Shown here piece after piece: positions 1-7,490 of a DNA stretch of 64,000 bases (position 1 is the first letter of the stretch; each line of letters opens with the position of its first letter). The notes beneath the pieces were generated by a model. That model did not search any database. It saw nothing but the letters and a program-made list of their open reading frames with translations, and was not told where the DNA came from. Origin of the DNA: VXMO01 sp034422835. Its GTDB lineage: Bacteria; Chloroflexota; Dehalococcoidia; UBA6926. The position numbers and the translations under genes were made by a program. The DNA is taken from positions 66,327 to 130,326 of the forward strand of contig DAOUJJ010000006.1 in the NCBI GenBank assembly GCA_034422835.1, in the 5' to 3' direction.

Positions 1-84
1 TCCACAACATGCGCGAACCAGAACGATGAGACAGTTCTCACCGGCGAGGCGCAGGTGCTGCTCGACGCGCTGGGTGAGGAATAA
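1..84 (+). CDS. MaoC-like dehydratase, C-terminal end only
   Basis: The first frame of the window is open from base 1 to the TAA at 82-84 and encodes 27 residues ending in ALGEE. The stretch CANQNDETVLTGEAQVLL resembles the last strand of MaoC/hotdog-fold enoyl-CoA hydratases, which often close with a phrase like 'NQ.G..V..G.A.V'. The gene starts outside the window, so length and catalytic residues cannot be judged. It lies 68 bp before the CitE-like lyase gene on the same strand, so it probably belongs to the same acyl-CoA operon. A MaoC protein next to a malyl-CoA-type lyase would fit a mesaconyl-CoA hydratase, but this is inference from position. Confidence 0.6.
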   Translation, partial: STTCANQNDETVLTGEAQVLLDALGEE

Positions 85-152
85 CACGAAAACCACAGCC
101 GCGCAGATACACCGTCGAGGACCAGCTATTCCGTCACAGGAGGCCTTAGCAG

Positions 153-1184
153 ATGTTTGTTCTTGATCAGGGCAGCCGAATTGTCGTTCCGCGGACGGAA
201 ATGACGTATCCCGGCCACAACATGCGGATGCATGAGAATGCATCCACTGCGCCCGTCGACCACGTAATGGCCGACCTGGAGGATGCCTGCCCCTACGAGT
301 TCAAGGGTGATCCTTCCCGCAGCACCATCATGGAGGCGTTCAACACACTCGATTACGGCGACAAGGTCGTCACGTTCCGCCCGAACAACATCCATTCCCG
401 CTTCTTCCTCGGCGACGTGGAGACGATCATGCGGGGAGCCGTCGACAAGTTCCACGGGATTATCCTGCCCAAGGTGACGGGACCGGAGGACGTGATCTAC
501 GTCTCCCGTCTTCTGGATGCGCTTGAGCTTGAGGCAGGATGGACGACAAAGGTTGCCATTGAGACTCTAATCGAGACGCCCGAGGCGATGGTCAACGTCA
601 GCAAGATTGCAACGGCATCGCCGCGGATGGCGGGACTGATCTTCGGCATCGCGGACTTCGCGGCGGTGATGGGCGTCGTGGACGTCGTTGAAAACCAGAA
701 CAAGAACTTCCACTACGCCAAGCAGCACATGGCGGTGGCGGCAAAGGCTGCCGAGCTGCACGCCATCGACAACGTATTCTTCACCCTCGTCCGGCGTGAC
801 ACGACGGAGGAGGACGCGGCCAAGATCAATGAGGACCTGCTCCAGAAGAACGTCGAAGCCGCGAACCTGGGCATGGACGGCACGTGGATCATCCACCCGC
901 AACAGGCGCCGATGGCCAACATGGCCTACACACCGAGCGACTCCCTTACGGAATACGCCTCACGCCTGATTGACAACTACCATGAGCGCGGCGGCGGGGC
1001 ATTTGTCTTCGAGGAGACGGGAGAGTTCGTCGATGAGGCGACGGCCAAGGGTTATCTGGTGCTCCTTGCAAAGGCCGCGCAGGCGGGCAAGGTGGAAGCG
1101 GACTGGCTGTCCGAGCACGCCGCGCGACACGCGGAAATCACGGGCTATGACGTGCTGCGGCAGGCGGGCCGACACGTCGCCTAG
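153..1184 (+). CDS. HpcH/HpaI (CitE-like) CoA-ester lyase, malyl-CoA/beta-methylmalyl-CoA lyase type
   Basis: A 343-residue cytoplasmic TIM-barrel lyase of the citrate-lyase-beta/malyl-CoA-lyase family. It would cleave or form CoA thioesters such as malyl-CoA, beta-methylmalyl-CoA or citramalyl-CoA. Visible family motifs are DLEDACP (about 41-47), the substrate-binding Arg in TFRPNN (R76), the metal-binding Glu in LIETPEAMVN (E141), and Asp in FGIADFAA (D168). Length and layout recall the Chloroflexus-type lyase, including 'ASPRM.G...G.ADFAA' and 'G.DGTW.IHP'. The start has an AGGAGG site at 139-144. Neighbours are an acyl-CoA dehydrogenase, MaoC proteins and a B12-dependent mutase, which suggests the final cleavage step of an ethylmalonyl-CoA-like or C5-diacid pathway. 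The substrate is not decided by sequence. Confidence 0.82.
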   Translation: MFVLDQGSRIVVPRTEMTYPGHNMRMHENASTAPVDHVMADLEDACPYEFKGDPSRSTIMEAFNTLDYGDKVVTFRPNNIHSRFFLGDVETIMRGAVDKFHGIILPKVTGPEDVIYVSRLLDALELEAGWTTKVAIETLIETPEAMVNVSKIATASPRMAGLIFGIADFAAVMGVVDVVENQNKNFHYAKQHMAVAAKAAELHAIDNVFFTLVRRDTTEEDAAKINEDLLQKNVEAANLGMDGTWIIHPQQAPMANMAYTPSDSLTEYASRLIDNYHERGGGAFVFEETGEFVDEATAKGYLVLLAKAAQAGKVEADWLSEHAARHAEITGYDVLRQAGRHVA

Positions 1185-1207
1185 AGGAATCCCCGTCCGA
1201 GAGCGTC

Positions 1208-2368
1208 ATGCCTGATCCCGTCATCGAACCGCAGGACGCCATCGCGGCTGAGGTGCGCCGGTGGGTTGACCGAGAGGTCATTCCGGTCGTTGATGAGCTT
1301 GAGCACAACAACACCTTCCCCGACCAACTCGTGAAAGGGATGCGGGAACTCGGCCTATTTGAGTTGATGATTCCCCAGGAATACGGCGGCATCGGCGCAA
1401 CATATGTGAGTTATTCCGGCGTGGTTGAGGAGTTGGCACGGGGATGGATGAGCCTTGGCGGGATTCTGAATACCCACGTCATCATCACGCACCTTGTCGC
1501 CACGTACGGCACGGACGACCAGAAACAGCGTTATCTGCCGCAGCTGGCAACGGCGGAGCGGCGAGGCGCGCTGACAATCACGGAGCCGAACGCAGGCTCA
1601 GACGTGCAGGCGATCCAGACCGTTGCCGTGAAGGACGGGGACGACTACGTGGTGAATGGCTCCAAGCTGTTCGTGAGCAACGGGCGGCGCGGCGGGCTGT
1701 TTGCCATGGCCGTCAAGACGGACCCTCACGTCGATCCTCGCTATCGCGGCATCTCCTGCCTGCTCGTTCAGCCCGATTTTGAGGGCTTCAACGTCACGCG
1801 TGACATTGAGAAACTTGGGTACAAGGGCATCGAGGCGTCCGAGCTATCGATGGACGACCTGCGCGTCCCTGCGAGCAACCTGCTCGGCGGTGAGGAGGGA
1901 CAGGGGTTCTTCCAGATACTGAGCGGCGTTGAAGTTGGGCGAGTGAATACGGCGGCGCGGGCCGTCGGTGTGGCGCGGGCGGCATTCGAGGCCGCGGCGA
2001 CGTATGCCCAGCAGCGGCAGGCGTTCGGCAAGCCCATCGGAGAACACCAGGCCATCCAACTCAAGCTCGCCGATATGTACACGAACATCACGGCGGCGCG
2101 GCTGTTGGCGCGGTGGGCTGCCGGGGTCAAGGACCAGGGCGGTCGGGCCGACACGGAGGTCGGCATGGCCAAGCTGTTCGCGACCGAGGTTGCAACAGAG
2201 GCGACACTGGAGTCCATGAGGATTCATGGCGGGATAGGCTACACGAAGGAGATGCCGGTTGAGCGGTTCTTCCGGGACGCGCCCGGCATGATGATCTATG
2301 AGGGCACGAACGAGATCCAGCGGACTATCATCGCGCGGAGCGTGCTGCAGCGGTACGCTGTGAGTTAA
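1208..2368 (+). CDS. Acyl-CoA dehydrogenase
   Basis: A 386-residue FAD-dependent acyl-CoA dehydrogenase of normal length. It removes alpha,beta hydrogens from an acyl-CoA and passes electrons to an electron-transfer flavoprotein. The N-terminal helical domain is followed by the ITEPNAGSD flavin/substrate motif (about residue 120). The C-terminal IHGGIGYTKEMPVERFFRDA and the YEGTNEIQR block, which holds the usual catalytic Glu, are intact. The gene starts 23 bp after the lyase and is followed 13 bp later by a MaoC gene. Next to a malyl-CoA-type lyase and a mutase, a methylsuccinyl-CoA or similar branched-acyl substrate is possible but inferred. A glutaryl or short-chain acyl-CoA is an alternative. 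Confidence 0.9.
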   Translation: MPDPVIEPQDAIAAEVRRWVDREVIPVVDELEHNNTFPDQLVKGMRELGLFELMIPQEYGGIGATYVSYSGVVEELARGWMSLGGILNTHVIITHLVATYGTDDQKQRYLPQLATAERRGALTITEPNAGSDVQAIQTVAVKDGDDYVVNGSKLFVSNGRRGGLFAMAVKTDPHVDPRYRGISCLLVQPDFEGFNVTRDIEKLGYKGIEASELSMDDLRVPASNLLGGEEGQGFFQILSGVEVGRVNTAARAVGVARAAFEAAATYAQQRQAFGKPIGEHQAIQLKLADMYTNITAARLLARWAAGVKDQGGRADTEVGMAKLFATEVATEATLESMRIHGGIGYTKEMPVERFFRDAPGMMIYEGTNEIQRTIIARSVLQRYAVS

Positions 2369-2381
2369 TCGGGGGATAAGC

Positions 2382-2954
2382 ATGCAATTCGGGCGGTATC
2401 TTGAGGAGTTCGAAGAGGGGGCGGTGTACAAGCACTGGCCCGGCAGGACAATCACGCAGGCGGACGATATCGCCTTCTGCATGCTGACGATGAATCACCA
2501 TCCACTGCACATCGATGAGGAGTTCGGCAGGAACAGCCAGTTCGGGCAGAACGTCGTTGTGGGCAACCTGGTTGTCGACATTGCCTTTGGTCTCAGCGTG
2601 CCGGACGTGTCCGGGCGCGCTATCGCCAATCTCGGGCTGGATGAGATTCGATTCCACAAGCCGACGTTCCACGGGGATACCATTCATGCAGAGACAGAAG
2701 TGCTGTCGGTGCGATCAAGCGATACACGACCGGATCGTGGCGTCGTGACGGTAGAGACACGCGCCAAGAACCAACGCGAAGAGACGGTGATGACGTTCAA
2801 GAGGAGCGTACTGATTCCACGGAGACCCGATTCCTCTGCCGAACGGAATCAGGAGATAATCGAAGCCCGTGAGCGCGGCGAGAAAGTCAAGGAAATCGCT
2901 GCTCGATATGCGCTAACGGAGGCACGTGTGTACGAGATTCTGCGGGGGCTGTAG
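2382..2954 (+). CDS. MaoC-family hydratase with a C-terminal helix-turn-helix-like tail
   Basis: A 190-residue protein. Residues 1 to about 150 form a MaoC/hotdog hydratase: 'GRTITQADDIAFCMLTMNHHPLHIDEEF' carries the D-x4-H catalytic pattern of (R)-enoyl-CoA and mesaconyl-CoA hydratases, and 'GNLVVDIAFGLSV' is the next helix. The last ~40 residues are not part of that fold. They read EIIEARERGEKVKEIAARYA then LTEARVYEILRGL, which looks like a small helix-turn-helix of the resolvase/Hin type. The gene ends 2 bp before the mutase ATG, so translation is probably coupled. It likely hydrates an unsaturated acyl-CoA in this operon. The role of the tail (DNA binding, or simply a helical extension) is unknown. 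Confidence 0.8.
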   Translation: MQFGRYLEEFEEGAVYKHWPGRTITQADDIAFCMLTMNHHPLHIDEEFGRNSQFGQNVVVGNLVVDIAFGLSVPDVSGRAIANLGLDEIRFHKPTFHGDTIHAETEVLSVRSSDTRPDRGVVTVETRAKNQREETVMTFKRSVLIPRRPDSSAERNQEIIEARERGEKVKEIAARYALTEARVYEILRGL

Positions 2955-2956
2955 CT

Positions 2957-4621
2957 ATGGCAACACGCTCTGAAGAGGAAATCCGCGCCGCGCACGCGGC
3001 GTGGGAGGAAAAGACCGCCGGCGCCCGTGAGCGCAAGGAGTCCTTTGACACTGATTCAGTTGAGGGGATCAGCCGGGCGTATTCGCCTGAGAGCATCCCT
3101 AATCTGGACTTTCTCAGTGAAGTTGGATTCCCCGGCGAGTACCCATTCACGCGCGGCGTGCAGCCAACCATGTACCGGGGGCGGCTATGGTCGATGCGGC
3201 AGTACGCCGGATTCGGCACGCCGACGGAGTCCAATGAGCGCTTCCGCTACCTGCTGGAGCAGGGGCAGACGGGACTCTCGGTGGCCTTTGATCTCCCAAC
3301 GCAGCTGGGCTACGACTCCGATGATTCGCACTCGCTTGGCGAGGTCGGCAAGGTCGGCGTGGCCATCGATTCCCTACGCGATATGGAGTTGATGTTCCAG
3401 GACATCCCGCTGGACAAGGTCAGCACCTCCATGACCATCAACGCGCCGGCAGCCCTGTTGGTCGCCATGTACGTGGCGGTTGGCGAGAAACAGGGGCATG
3501 AACCCGCCGCGCTCACCGGAACCGCGCAGAACGACGTGCTCAAGGAATACATCGCGCGCGGGACGTATATCTATCCGCCGGGGCCATCATTGCGCCTTGC
3601 CGCGGATCTCGTCGGCTATTGCGCGCGGGAGATGCCGCGATTCAACAGCATCTCCATCAGCGGCTATCACATGCGCGACGCCGGCAGCACGGCGGCGCAG
3701 GAAATCGCGTTCACGTTCGCCAATGCCATCGCGTATGGCGAGGCATTTGTGGAACGCGGCGTCGACGCCGATTCATGGGGCCCGCGCGTCTCATGGATTT
3801 TCAATACGCACAACAATTTTCTGGAGGAAGTCGCCAAGTACCGGGCGCTGCGCCGCATGTGGGCGAAAATCATGAAAGAGCGGTTCGGCGCGCAGGACCC
3901 ACGGTCATGGATGCTCCGAACGCACACGCAGACCGGCGGCTCCACGTTGACGGCGCAACAGCCGCAGAACAACATCGTCCGCGCGGCGTACCAGGCCATG
4001 GCGGCGGTGCTGGGCGGCGTGCAGAGCCTTGCGTTGTCTTGCTACGACGAGGCGCTTGGCATCCCGACGGATGAGGCGCAGCGCGTTGCCTTGCGAACGC
4101 AGCAGATCCTCGCGCATGAGACGGGGGTTGCCGACACCGTAGACCCGCTTGCAGGTTCCTACTTCGTCGAGTGGATGACCAACAACCTGGAAGAGAAGGC
4201 GTGGCAGTACCTGCGCCAGATCGAGGATCTTGGCGGCGCTGTGACTGCCATCGAGAATGGTGTCATTCAGAAGGAGATCGTGCAGGCGTCCTATGACGTA
4301 GCGCAGTCCATCGAGAACGGCGATCAGCTTGTCGTCGGCGTCAACTCATTCACGGACGGCAACGAGGACCAATCTCTGCAGGTGTTCCGCGTGGACAACC
4401 GCGTCGTCGCGGAGCAGCACCAATCGCTGGAGCGTGTACGCGCTGAGCGGAGCGCGGAGGACGTGACGAACGCGCTTGAGGCGCTGCGAGGCGCGGCGCG
4501 TGGAAACGGCGACCTCATGGAGCCGATATTGGGCGCAGTGCGGGCGTACGCGACGACGGGCGAAATCTCAGAGGCGCTGAGAGACGTGTTCGGCGAGTAC
4601 ACGCCGCCGGTGGAGGTCTAG
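2957..4621 (+). CDS. Acyl-CoA mutase large (catalytic) subunit, methylmalonyl-CoA mutase family
   Basis: A 554-residue B12-dependent carbon-skeleton mutase catalytic subunit without a cobalamin-binding domain, so it needs a separate small subunit, which is not in this window. Residues that line up by eye with the methylmalonyl-CoA mutase active site are Y73 (TMYRGRLW), Q191 (GTAQND), R201 (EYIARGTY) and Y237-H238 (SGYHM). Isobutyryl-CoA mutase changes the Tyr to Phe and the Arg to Gln, so the retained pair favours a carboxylated substrate (methylmalonyl- or ethylmalonyl-CoA). It sits between MaoC and reductase genes. Single-chain ethylmalonyl-CoA mutases carry their own B12 domain, so methylmalonyl-CoA mutase is the simplest reading, but the operon context keeps the alternative open. 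Confidence 0.88.
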   Translation: MATRSEEEIRAAHAAWEEKTAGARERKESFDTDSVEGISRAYSPESIPNLDFLSEVGFPGEYPFTRGVQPTMYRGRLWSMRQYAGFGTPTESNERFRYLLEQGQTGLSVAFDLPTQLGYDSDDSHSLGEVGKVGVAIDSLRDMELMFQDIPLDKVSTSMTINAPAALLVAMYVAVGEKQGHEPAALTGTAQNDVLKEYIARGTYIYPPGPSLRLAADLVGYCAREMPRFNSISISGYHMRDAGSTAAQEIAFTFANAIAYGEAFVERGVDADSWGPRVSWIFNTHNNFLEEVAKYRALRRMWAKIMKERFGAQDPRSWMLRTHTQTGGSTLTAQQPQNNIVRAAYQAMAAVLGGVQSLALSCYDEALGIPTDEAQRVALRTQQILAHETGVADTVDPLAGSYFVEWMTNNLEEKAWQYLRQIEDLGGAVTAIENGVIQKEIVQASYDVAQSIENGDQLVVGVNSFTDGNEDQSLQVFRVDNRVVAEQHQSLERVRAERSAEDVTNALEALRGAARGNGDLMEPILGAVRAYATTGEISEALRDVFGEYTPPVEV

Positions 4622-4679
4622 GAGACGGGCTACGATTATCAGGGTTTGGCAAGATACGAGCGCGCTTTGGCGCGCGTGG

Positions 4680-4699
4680 ATTCCCGCCTTCGCGGGAAT
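4680..4699. repeat. Dispersed 20-bp palindrome, copy 1
   Basis: ATTCCCGCCTTCGCGGGAAT between the mutase and reductase genes. It fits the pattern ATTCCC-N8-GGGAAT seen eight times in the window (one copy is a variant), usually flanked by GG before and GACGG after. The layout recalls the neisserial dRS3 element, which is a resemblance only. Confidence 0.8.
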
Positions 4700-4737
4700 G
4701 ACGGAACAGAAGAGTTACGGAACAGGGGGTAAGGACG

Positions 4738-5487
4738 ATGGCAGGACTGTTGGACGGCAAGGTAGCGCTCGTTACGGGTGGATCACGCGGGATCGGCCGC
4801 GCCACGGCAATCGAGTTGGCGGCGAGCGGCGCGGCAGTCGCGGTGAACTATAACGCGAACGCGGACGCGGCCACCGAGGTGGTCAATGAGATCACAGGGG
4901 CGGGCGGCAAGGCGGGCGCGTACCAGTTCAATATCGCCGACCGCGCGGCGGTTGATTCCCAGATCGACCAGATCGTGTCCGACCTCGGACCGGTCCAGAT
5001 CCTGGTGAACAACGCGGGCGCGACCGCAGATCGCACGCTCAGGAACATGTCAGACGAGCAGTGGGACAGCGTTATCGAGGTCAATCTGACCGGAACGTTT
5101 AACGTCACAAAGAAGGTCTGGAACATCATGGGCGAGGCAGGCGGCGGCCACATCGTCAACATCAGTTCCATCGTTGGCGAGGCCGGACGGCTTGGTCTGA
5201 TCAACTATTCAACGGCCAAGGCGGGGCTTTTGGGCTTCACCAAGACGGCCGCGAGAGAGGGCGCGCGCACCAACATCCAAGTGAACGCCATCGCGCCCGG
5301 GTTCATCGATACGGACATGATTTCCGGCCTGACGCCGGAGATGAAGGAGAACCTCAAGAAGGAGGCCGTTCTTGGCCGCCTGGGCGAGGTTGAGGAGATC
5401 GCGAAGGTCGTGCGGTTCATCGTGAGCGAGGCGAGCTACATGACGGGCGCGACTATCGACGTGAACGGCGGGATGTACTACCGCTAG
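4738..5487 (+). CDS. 3-oxoacyl-ACP / acetoacetyl-CoA reductase (SDR family)
   Basis: A 249-residue short-chain dehydrogenase/reductase. It has the NAD(P)-binding GGSRGIG motif (residues 14-20), NNAGAT (about 88), a Ser in the NISSIVGEAG block and the catalytic YSTAK (about residue 160), and it ends with the FabG-like DVNGGMYYR. The sequence is of FabG/PhaB type: it reduces 3-oxoacyl-ACP or acetoacetyl-CoA with NADPH. A thiolase gene follows 42 bp downstream, and this pairing is classic for acetoacetyl-CoA formation and reduction (PhaA-PhaB logic), so acetoacetyl-CoA is the favoured substrate by context. The start is supported by AGGGGGTAAGG at 4723-4733. A 116-bp gap containing a palindromic repeat separates it from the mutase gene. 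Confidence 0.88.
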   Translation: MAGLLDGKVALVTGGSRGIGRATAIELAASGAAVAVNYNANADAATEVVNEITGAGGKAGAYQFNIADRAAVDSQIDQIVSDLGPVQILVNNAGATADRTLRNMSDEQWDSVIEVNLTGTFNVTKKVWNIMGEAGGGHIVNISSIVGEAGRLGLINYSTAKAGLLGFTKTAAREGARTNIQVNAIAPGFIDTDMISGLTPEMKENLKKEAVLGRLGEVEEIAKVVRFIVSEASYMTGATIDVNGGMYYR

Positions 5488-5529
5488 GACTCCGTTGGCT
5501 ACCGGGGACAACCCAGGGGGGATCAAACC

Positions 5530-6717
5530 ATGAGCGATGCAGTGATCGTGAGCGCGGTGCGAACCGCGGTGGGGACGATGGGCGGCGGCCTCTCAGGCGT
5601 GGCGGCGCCAAAACTGGGCGCAGTCACTATCAAGGAGGCCATCGGGCGCTCCGGCATTCCCGACGAGATTTTGCCGGATGAGGTGCTGATGGGGAACGTG
5701 ATCCAGGCCGGATTGGGGCAGAATCCCGCCCGGCAGTCCGCCATCGAGAGCGGTTTGCCCGTCAGCGTGCCCGCCACCACCATCAACAAGGTATGCGGCT
5801 CCGGCCTCAAGACCGTCATCCTGGCCTCACAGGCCATTCGCGCAGGCGATGCCAGCTACATCGTCGCGGGCGGCATGGAAAACATGAGCGCCGGGCCGTA
5901 CCTCGTGCAGAACGGCCGCTACGGCTATCGCCTCGGCAACGCCGAGCTGATCGACGCGACGGTCCACGATGGGCTGTGGTGCGCGATGGAAGATTGCCAC
6001 ATGGGCATCACGGCGGAGAACGTGGCCGCCGAATACGGCGTTACACGCGAGGACCAGGACGCTTTCTCCGCGGAGTCGCAGCGGCGCGCCGGGGCTGCGA
6101 TGAGCAGCGGCCGTTTCGCGGATGAGATCGTCAACGTGGAGATCCCGCAGCGGCGCGGCGATCCGGTCATCGTGGACACCGATGAGCACCCGCGCCCGGA
6201 CTCCACCAGCGAGACGCTGGGCAGGCTGCGCCCCGCCTTCACGCAGGACAACGGCACAGTCACGGCGGGCAACGCCTCCGGCATCAACGACGGGGCGGCA
6301 ACGACCATCGTGGTCTCTGAGGAGTTCGCCAACGAGCACGGTCTCAAGCCGCTGGCGCGCGTGCGCGGCTACGCCGCCGCAGGCGTGGACCCCCGCATCA
6401 TGGGCATCGGCCCCATCACTGCCATGCAGAAGGCCGTCCGCCACGCCGGACTGACCATCCAGGACATCGACCTGATCGAGTTGAACGAGGCGTTCGCGGC
6501 GCAGTCCGTGGCGGTGACGCGGGAGCTTGAGCTCGACTCGGACATCGTGAACGTGAACGGCGGCGCAATCGCCATCGGTCATCCCATCGGCGCGTCGGGC
6601 ACGCGCATCTTCGTGACTCTGTTGCATGAGATGCAGAAGCGGGAGGCGCAGTTCGGCATGGCATCGCTGTGCATCGGCGGCGGACAGGGCATCGCGCTGG
6701 TCGTTGAGGCCGTATAG
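5530..6717 (+). CDS. Acetyl-CoA acetyltransferase (thiolase)
   Basis: A 395-residue thiolase of normal length. The acylated Cys is C89 in TINKVCGSGLKTV. The C-terminal catalytic pair is present as the His in NVNGGAIAIGHPIGASG (about residue 351) and the Cys in SLCIGGGQG (about 381). The NEAFAAQS motif is also there. It condenses two acetyl-CoA to acetoacetyl-CoA, or runs in reverse in beta-oxidation. It directly follows the FabG/PhaB-like reductase and closes the acyl-CoA gene cluster. The SD AGGGGGGATC ends about 5 bases before the ATG. No key residue is missing. Confidence 0.92.
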   Translation: MSDAVIVSAVRTAVGTMGGGLSGVAAPKLGAVTIKEAIGRSGIPDEILPDEVLMGNVIQAGLGQNPARQSAIESGLPVSVPATTINKVCGSGLKTVILASQAIRAGDASYIVAGGMENMSAGPYLVQNGRYGYRLGNAELIDATVHDGLWCAMEDCHMGITAENVAAEYGVTREDQDAFSAESQRRAGAAMSSGRFADEIVNVEIPQRRGDPVIVDTDEHPRPDSTSETLGRLRPAFTQDNGTVTAGNASGINDGAATTIVVSEEFANEHGLKPLARVRGYAAAGVDPRIMGIGPITAMQKAVRHAGLTIQDIDLIELNEAFAAQSVAVTRELELDSDIVNVNGGAIAIGHPIGASGTRIFVTLLHEMQKREAQFGMASLCIGGGQGIALVVEAV

Positions 6718-6786
6718 GAGGTTATTCCTCGGGTCTGCCGGCAGGCGTACAATCGGATAGTACGGGATTGAAAAGGAGTTGGGCTG

Positions 6787-6963
6787 GTGACGACGGTGGA
6801 AGAGCGCGTTAGTTTCATTGAGGGCAAGCTGGATCAGTTTGCCACGAAGGCCGATCTGGCCGAGACGGAATCGCGCTTGATCAAATGGATGGTAACGTTG
6901 CAGTTGCTTGGGTTGGGCGCAATAGCAGCAATCGTGGCCACGGCAGTCCAACTGATGGGATAG
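6787..6963 (+). CDS. Small coiled-coil plus single membrane-segment protein
   Basis: A 58-codon ORF beginning with GTG at 6787, preceded by AAAAGGAG at 6772-6779. It reads (M)TTVEERVSFIEGKLDQFATK, then ADLAETESRLIKWMVTLQLL, then a hydrophobic C-terminal segment ending in GLGAIAAIVATAVQLMG. The N-terminal half is a charged heptad-like helix and the C-terminal ~22 residues would span a membrane. This design (short coiled coil and a C-terminal helix) is common in small bacterial and phage membrane proteins that often sit near other operons. No function is assigned. It lies between the thiolase and the groES promoter, on the same strand. Confidence 0.6.
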   Translation: MTTVEERVSFIEGKLDQFATKADLAETESRLIKWMVTLQLLGLGAIAAIVATAVQLMG

Positions 6964-7059
6964 TGACGGCATTTCGCCACTTGACGCAGACAGTAGCAAT
7001 CAACTCTGTGGGGCGTGAATTGTTGCGGGGCGGGCGCTGAACGGCGCGGCCTCTGACAC

Positions 7060-7089
7060 TTGCGCGGGTTGGGGAGACATGCGTATACT
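7060..7089 (+). promoter_or_regulatory. Probable sigma-70 promoter of groES-groEL
   Basis: TTGCGC at 7060-7065 and TATACT at 7084-7089 with an 18-bp spacer. The CIRCE operator begins 7 bases after the -10 box, which is the usual arrangement for HrcA-repressed chaperone promoters. Confidence 0.7.
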
Positions 7090-7096
7090 GCGCGTG

Positions 7097-7123
7097 TTAG
7101 CACTCTCGGCTTGAGAGTGCTAA
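7097..7123. promoter_or_regulatory. CIRCE operator (HrcA-binding site)
   Basis: An exact inverted repeat TTAGCACTC-N9-GAGTGCTAA, 40 bp before groES. CIRCE is the binding site of the heat-shock repressor HrcA, so groES-groEL should be repressed at normal temperature and released on heat stress. hrcA itself is not in the window. Confidence 0.95.
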
Positions 7124-7163
7124 TTGTGCGAAAACAAGGGTTACAGGAGGGATAGAGAGAGGT

Positions 7164-7457
7164 ATGGCGCGCACATTTCAGCCGCTGGGGGATCGGATTC
7201 TGATCAAGCCCATTGAGCAGGAGGAGGTCTCCAAGGGGGGGCTGGTCCTGCCGGATACGGCGCGGGAGCGTCCTCAGGAGGGCGAGGTTATCGCGGCCGG
7301 CCCGGGACGCCTCAACGACGAGGGTAGCCGGATTCCGATGGAACTCGCCGTCGGTGACAAGGTTCTGTACGCGAAGTACGCGGGAACGGAACTGAAGGAA
7401 GACGACGAGGACTATCTGGTGCTCCGGGAGTCCGACATCCTGGCGAAGATCAGTTAG
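7164..7457 (+). CDS. groES: Co-chaperonin GroES
   Basis: A 97-residue GroES of normal length. It forms the heptameric lid of the GroEL folding chamber in the cytoplasm. The N-terminal FQPLGDRILIKP and the mobile-loop region (EEVSKGGLVLPDTARERPQE) are clear, and it ends with LRESDILAKIS. A strong Shine-Dalgarno (CAGGAGGG at 7145-7152) precedes the ATG. A promoter and an exact CIRCE operator lie just upstream, so HrcA control is expected. groEL follows after 33 bp. Confidence 0.97.
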   Translation: MARTFQPLGDRILIKPIEQEEVSKGGLVLPDTARERPQEGEVIAAGPGRLNDEGSRIPMELAVGDKVLYAKYAGTELKEDDEDYLVLRESDILAKIS

Positions 7458-7490
7458 CTGTAGCAGCGAAAGGCACAGGAGGCACACTCA

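Noticed and set aside
5827..6999. 390-codon open frame on the minus strand opposite the thiolase
   Set aside because: It lies fully over a clear thiolase gene. Its translation is His/Arg/Asp-rich with no family pattern, as expected from GC-rich antisense.
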